This document shows positions 7,213 to 9,581 of a stretch of DNA of 9,581 nt, in pieces. The notes beneath the pieces are model-generated. The model did not search any database, was not told the DNA's origin, and saw nothing but the letters and a program-made list of their open reading frames with translations. The position numbers and the translations under genes were made by a program. Each line of letters begins with the position of its first letter. The stretch's first letter is position 1. The stretch comes from Schaedlerella sp. (GTDB lineage Bacteria > Bacillota > Clostridia > Lachnospirales > Lachnospiraceae), in NCBI GenBank assembly GCA_020024595.1, contig JAHHTO010000091.1:1-9581 (forward strand), written 5' to 3'.

Positions 7213-8220
7213 CTACAGTTCGAATCTCTTCTTTCTTCTTGCTATCCCCTGAACTTTCTTCGGGAACAACCGATGCAGTTCATCCATCAGAACCCCTGTA
7301 ATTTCTGTGTTTCTTGCTGCCGAAGCAATCTGTATCGCTTGATGGAGCGCCGGTTCACTCCACAAGCCTCTTTCAGAGATCAACATCAATCGTTCCAAAT
7401 CATCCTGCTCCACGAAATATCGGACAACTTCCTCCAGATTCCCCCGAATGTATTCATCGTATACCTTTTCATGCCTTTCTGTCAATTCATACGGAAATCC
7501 CAATCTGCAGAACACCAAATCTACCAGCACCTCTTGTTTATCTTGTGCTACCGCAAGCCCGAACAATTCATCATATTTCCGATAATCCATCTCCTTATCA
7601 TAAAAACACTGTCGGTAATGATTTCCCGTCCCATGATGCTGTGTAAACAAAATTCTTGCAGGAGTATTCTCCACCGCTTCCTCATAATGTTCCGGAAACA
7701 CCAGCTGTATCGTCCGCTTTGCAGGATTGGATAAGGATTCCCCGTTCTTCGTCTCATCAAAAAACGTCACATCTATCCGCTGCCATAATTCTCCAAGAAT
7801 CTCTTTTACACAAGACTTTTTTCCCTTTAGCAGATGCACATTCAGATACTTCAGCTTCCCACATCCGGTAAAGGCACCGCTCCCAATTTGCGTCAGTGTA
7901 TCTGAAAATTCTAGTTTTTTCAGTTCTTTGCACCCATAAAAAATATAATTACCAATTTCCTTCACCGTATTCGGAAAGACAATTTCCTCAATTTTGTTTC
8001 CTGCGAGCAAATACTCTTCTCCATTCATCAAAAAAGCGTCTTCCGTGTCATACTCCTGAACATCCTCCTCTTCCACTCTCTTTCTGGAAGAAAAGGCGTA
8101 AGCTGCCACAGAACACACCGGAAATCCATTGACTGTGTCCGGCAGCACTACCTTCGAGTCTATTCCAAAACATCTTACGATCTCGATCAAGTGATCCCGT
8201 ATTCGATATTGTATCTTCAT
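7213..8220 (-). CDS. Leucine-rich-repeat (BspA/LRR_5-like) protein with unknown C-terminal domain
   Basis: The product has 335 residues with no signal peptide or membrane segment, so it is probably cytoplasmic. LRR_5-like repeats are seen as VVLPDTVNGFPVCSVAAYAF (24-43), IEEIVFPNTVKEIGNYIFYGC (77-97) and LKKLEFSDTLTQIGSGAFTGC (100-120). The first repeat is separated from the others by an acidic insert (about 46-75). From about 165 on, the sequence is helical and unrecognised, ending in a basic tail (RRKKRFEL). LRR repeats usually bind proteins, so it may be the target-recognition part of the cassette with the VWA and AAA genes that follow (inference). A clear AGGGGG ribosome site fixes the start. 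An intrinsic terminator lies 28 bases upstream in its leader. Confidence 0.8.
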   Translation of the reverse strand: MKIQYRIRDHLIEIVRCFGIDSKVVLPDTVNGFPVCSVAAYAFSSRKRVEEEDVQEYDTEDAFLMNGEEYLLAGNKIEEIVFPNTVKEIGNYIFYGCKELKKLEFSDTLTQIGSGAFTGCGKLKYLNVHLLKGKKSCVKEILGELWQRIDVTFFDETKNGESLSNPAKRTIQLVFPEHYEEAVENTPARILFTQHHGTGNHYRQCFYDKEMDYRKYDELFGLAVAQDKQEVLVDLVFCRLGFPYELTERHEKVYDEYIRGNLEEVVRYFVEQDDLERLMLISERGLWSEPALHQAIQIASAARNTEITGVLMDELHRLFPKKVQGIARRKKRFEL

Positions 8221-8247
8221 AAAATCCCCCTGGTTCTTTTATTCATC

Positions 8248-8290
8248 AAAAAAAGAAAAGGTGTAACCCCTTTTCTCAAGGCTACACCTT
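8248..8290 (-). terminator. Intrinsic terminator in the leader of the LRR-VWA-AAA operon (possible attenuator)
   Basis: On the minus strand, AAGGTGTAGCC (8290-8280) pairs with GGTTACACCTT (8268-8258), 11 bp with one G-U, and a T-rich run (8257-8248) follows. A second, overlapping hairpin (GAAAAGG with CCTTTTC, 8275-8269 and 8261-8255) is also followed directly by T residues. The T run is on the minus side only, so it would stop transcription heading into the LRR gene, 28 bases before its start codon. Confidence 0.75.
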
Positions 8291-8317
8291 CAACTATTTA
8301 AATTCAACTTTTTATGC

Positions 8318-8348
8318 ATAATAAATTAATTTTTTCATATACTTTCAA
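8318..8348 (-). promoter_or_regulatory. Possible promoter of the LRR-VWA-AAA operon
   Basis: On the minus strand: TTGAAA (8348-8343), a 19-base spacer, TATTAT (8323-8318). Both hexamers are 5 of 6 but the spacing is long, so it is weak at best. It would start a leader of about 90 bases containing the 8248-8290 terminator. It lies back to back with the tRNA promoter on the other strand. Confidence 0.35.
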
Positions 8349-8355
8349 AAAAGGC

Positions 8356-8384
8356 TTGCAATTATTTTTTAAGTATGATATTAT
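8356..8384 (+). promoter_or_regulatory. Promoter of the tRNA-Glu/tRNA-Cys unit
   Basis: -35 TTGCAA (8356-8361), 17-base spacer, -10 TATTAT (8379-8384) preceded by an extended TGA. Start of transcription is expected near 8391, about 37 bases before tRNA-Glu. Confidence 0.75.
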
Positions 8385-8391
8385 AATTAAC

Positions 8392-8413
8392 GGTCACTGC
8401 TTGAACAGAGACC
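8392..8413 (+). other. Hairpin in the 5' leader of the tRNA transcript
   Basis: GGTCACTG (8392-8399) and CAGAGACC (8406-8413) form a stem with one A-A mismatch and a six-base loop. It sits at the expected 5' end of the primary tRNA transcript and may aid folding or processing (inference). Confidence 0.5.
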
Positions 8414-8427
8414 AAATATCTTCTTAT

Positions 8428-8499
8428 GGCTCCATGGTCAAGCGGTTAAGACATCGCCCTTTCACGGCGGTAACACGGGTTCGATTCCCGTTGGAGTCA
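8428..8499 (+). tRNA. tRNA-Glu (anticodon UUC)
   Basis: The 72-base cloverleaf has acceptor GGCTCCA pairing with TGGAGTC (one G-U pair), D-arm TGGTCAAGCGGTTAAGACA, anticodon loop CTTTCAC with TTC at its centre, T-arm ACGGG TTCGATT CCCGT and discriminator A. The 3' CCA is not encoded. It is the first gene of a two-tRNA unit. Confidence 0.96.
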
Positions 8500-8503
8500 T
8501 TAA

Positions 8504-8575
8504 GGCGCAGTAGCCAAGTGGTAAGGCGTGGGTCTGCAACACCCTGATTCACCGGTTCAAATCCGGTCTGCGCCT
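8504..8575 (+). tRNA. tRNA-Cys (anticodon GCA)
   Basis: The 72-base cloverleaf has acceptor GGCGCAG pairing with CTGCGCC, anticodon loop CTGCAAC with GCA, and T-arm ACCGG TTCAAAT CCGGT. The discriminator is T, the known cysteine identity base U73. The outermost anticodon-stem pair is T-T. No CCA is encoded. Only four bases (TTAA) separate it from tRNA-Glu. Confidence 0.96.
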
Positions 8576-8578
8576 CTT

Positions 8579-8613
8579 AAAAAGTCTAAAACCTTACGGT
8601 TTTGGACTTTTTT
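8579..8613 (+). terminator. Intrinsic terminator of the tRNA-Glu/tRNA-Cys unit
   Basis: AAAAAGTCTAAAACC (8579-8593) pairs with GGTTTTGGACTTTTT (8598-8612), with one G-U pair and loop TTAC. A T run closes it, starting four bases after tRNA-Cys. Confidence 0.92.
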
Positions 8614-8709
8614 CATTTTATCAAGTTATCGCCCGAATTTTTCCCATACAAACCTAGCAAAGGATATATAAGACAAAAACATCAAATTCAAAATAACACT
8701 CTTATTATT

Positions 8710-8749
8710 TTTACTTTTCAAATATTTTATGGTATAGTGTGGTATAGTG
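8710..8749 (+). promoter_or_regulatory. upp promoter with duplicated extended -10 element
   Basis: -35-like TTTACT (8710-8715), 17-base spacer, extended -10 TGGTATAGT (8730-8738). The ten bases TGGTATAGTG are then repeated exactly at 8740-8749, giving a second extended -10 without a matching -35. Start of transcription is expected near 8745 or 8755, with a leader of about 40-50 bases before upp. The 96 bases between the tRNA terminator and this promoter show nothing recognisable. Confidence 0.7.
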
Positions 8750-8794
8750 AAGGCACTGAAAACAAATACTATTTCACAAACGAGGAGAATATCT

Positions 8795-9424
8795 ATGAAT
8801 AACGTAATTGAACTGACACATCCGCTAATCCAGCATAAAATTTCCCGTCTGCGCGACAAGTGCACCGGAACTGCAGAGTTTCGTTCTCTCGTAGAAGAAA
8901 TTGCCATGTTAATGGGATATGAAGCACTAAAAGACCTCCCGTTGAAAGATGTGGAAGTGGAAACCCCGATTGAAACCTGTATGACCCCGGTCATTGATGG
9001 CAAGAATTTGGCAATTGTACCGATTCTACGTGCAGGTCTCGGTATGGTAAACGGGATTCAAGCACTGGTTCCAACTGCCAAGATTGGACACATCGGTTTG
9101 TATCGTGACGAAGAAACTCACGAACCGCACGAATATTACTGCAAACTGCCAAAACCGATTTCCGAGCGTTTGATCGTTGTTACCGATCCAATGCTGGCAA
9201 CCGGAGGTTCTGCTATTGCTGCTGTAGATTTTATCAAACAATATGGTGGAAAGAAAATCAAATTCATGTCCATCATTGCTGCTCCTGAGGGAATCAAACG
9301 TCTACAAGAAGCGCATCCGGATATCCAGATTTATGTTGGTCATATCGATCGTGAGCTGAATAGCAATGCATACATCTGCCCGGGCCTCGGCGATGCAGGA
9401 GACCGCATTTTCGGAACAAAATAA
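8795..9424 (+). CDS. upp: Uracil phosphoribosyltransferase
   Basis: This pyrimidine-salvage enzyme makes UMP and pyrophosphate from uracil and PRPP in the cytoplasm. The start at 8795 gives the standard 209 residues (MNNVIELTHPLIQHKISRLRDK), with GAGGAG 7 bases upstream. The frame extends 16 codons further, but that would begin inside the promoter repeat. Motifs: VPILRAGLGM (75-84), the PRPP-binding loop VVTDPMLATGGSA (128-140), and the C-terminal uracil-binding region YICPGLGDAGDRIFGT (193-208). The gene is complete and monocistronic: own promoter on the left, terminator on the right, and a tRNA converging from the other strand. No uracil-permease or pyr gene is adjacent. Confidence 0.98.
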   Translation: MNNVIELTHPLIQHKISRLRDKCTGTAEFRSLVEEIAMLMGYEALKDLPLKDVEVETPIETCMTPVIDGKNLAIVPILRAGLGMVNGIQALVPTAKIGHIGLYRDEETHEPHEYYCKLPKPISERLIVVTDPMLATGGSAIAAVDFIKQYGGKKIKFMSIIAAPEGIKRLQEAHPDIQIYVGHIDRELNSNAYICPGLGDAGDRIFGTK

Positions 9425-9435
9425 ATCAATTTATT

Positions 9436-9463
9436 AAAAAAGTGTGCTATGCACACTTTTTTT
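9436..9463 (+). terminator. Intrinsic terminator of upp (probably two-way)
   Basis: AAAAAAGTGTGC (9436-9447) and GCACACTTTTTT (9451-9462) form a 12-bp stem with loop TAT, ending in seven T. The mirrored A/T runs let it also stop transcripts coming from the tRNA-Ala side. Confidence 0.93.
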
Positions 9464-9473
9464 AATACCAGAA

Positions 9474-9534
9474 ATTCTCCATTTTTATAAAAAAAATCCG
9501 AACTCTGAAAAGTTCGGATTCCAAAATGGAGAAT
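9474..9534. repeat. 12-bp perfect inverted repeat overlapping the tRNA-Ala 3' end
   Basis: ATTCTCCATTTT at 9474-9485 is the exact reverse complement of AAAATGGAGAAT at 9523-9534. The right copy contains the last eight bases of tRNA-Ala; the left copy lies beyond its terminator. The terminator hairpin 9489-9520 lies entirely between the two arms. Confidence 0.8.
9489..9520 (-). terminator. Intrinsic terminator of tRNA-Ala transcript
   Basis: On the minus strand, AATCCGAACT (9520-9511) pairs with AGTTCGGATT (9504-9495), 10 bp with loop TTTCAG, followed by a T run to 9489. It begins 6 bases after the tRNA 3' end. The + strand side has no T run. Confidence 0.92.
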
Positions 9535-9581
9535 ACGAGATTCGAACTCGTGACCTCCTGCTTGCAAGGCAGGCGCTCTCC
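9527..9581 (-). tRNA. tRNA-Ala (anticodon UGC), 3' part, cut by window edge
   Basis: Fifty-five bases of the 3' part are visible. The anticodon stem is CCTGC/GCAGG with loop CTTGCAA and TGC at its centre; the T-arm is ACGAG TTCGAAT CTCGT; the 3' acceptor strand is ATTCTCC and the discriminator A. Position 70 is U, consistent with the alanine G3-U70 identity pair, though G3 itself lies outside the window. No CCA is encoded. Confidence 0.92.

Noticed and set aside
8258..8290. T-box riboswitch core near the LRR operon (GGTGTAGCC resembles part of a T-box)
   Set aside because: The conserved T-box sequence is not matched and the leader is too short for a specifier stem.
8287..8319. Nine-codon leader peptide (MHKKLNLNS) ending at the attenuator hairpin of the LRR operon
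   Set aside because: Its ATG overlaps the candidate -10 element, so it would lie upstream of the transcript start, and it has no ribosome site.
8626..9003. 125-codon minus-strand open frame over the start of upp
   Set aside because: It is antisense to well-supported upp coding sequence and the upp promoter, with no recognisable protein or ribosome site.
1..9581. CRISPR arrays, insertion sequences or phage genes
   Set aside because: No regularly spaced repeats, transposase or integrase sequence was seen anywhere in the window.

Overview
The window looks like chromosomal DNA of a low-GC, anaerobic Firmicute, most likely a Lachnospiraceae-type Clostridium relative. This rests on the rpsF-ssb-rpsR operon preceded by a DUF951 (YyzM-like) gene, tRNA genes without an encoded CCA, Shine-Dalgarno sites of the GGAGG type, an SSB tail ending EELPFN, and the style of the AAA/VWA/leucine-rich-repeat genes. 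The assignment comes from protein recognition, not a database search.

Layout: almost everything from 1 to 8220 is on the minus strand. At the left edge is the N-terminal part of a methyl-accepting chemotaxis protein (1-894), separated by a strong intrinsic terminator from rpsR (S18), ssb and rpsF (S6). That trio has a near-consensus promoter and a leader with competing hairpins. Upstream lie a DUF951 gene and a LUD-domain gene, then an AEC-family transporter. Next come three closely spaced genes read in the order leucine-rich-repeat protein (7213-8220), DUF2201/VWA-like protein (5838-7178) and MoxR-type AAA+ ATPase (4288-5802). The transporter sits 42 bp after the ATPase and may be co-transcribed.

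From 8356 onward the plus strand carries a tRNA-Glu/tRNA-Cys pair with its own promoter and terminator, then upp (uracil phosphoribosyltransferase) with a duplicated extended -10 element and a terminator. At the right edge is the 3' part of a minus-strand tRNA-Ala(UGC) with its terminator.

Functionally, the left half is translation and single-stranded-DNA housekeeping. The least understood part is the LRR-VWA-AAA cassette. Its ATPase and VWA halves resemble MoxR/VWA chaperone pairs such as RavA-ViaA and NorQ-NorD. The VWA protein keeps a full MIDAS site, but its metallopeptidase-like motif has Met where the catalytic Glu should be. The LRR gene is preceded by an intrinsic terminator in its own leader, which suggests conditional expression. 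This cassette is the best candidate here for an undescribed system.
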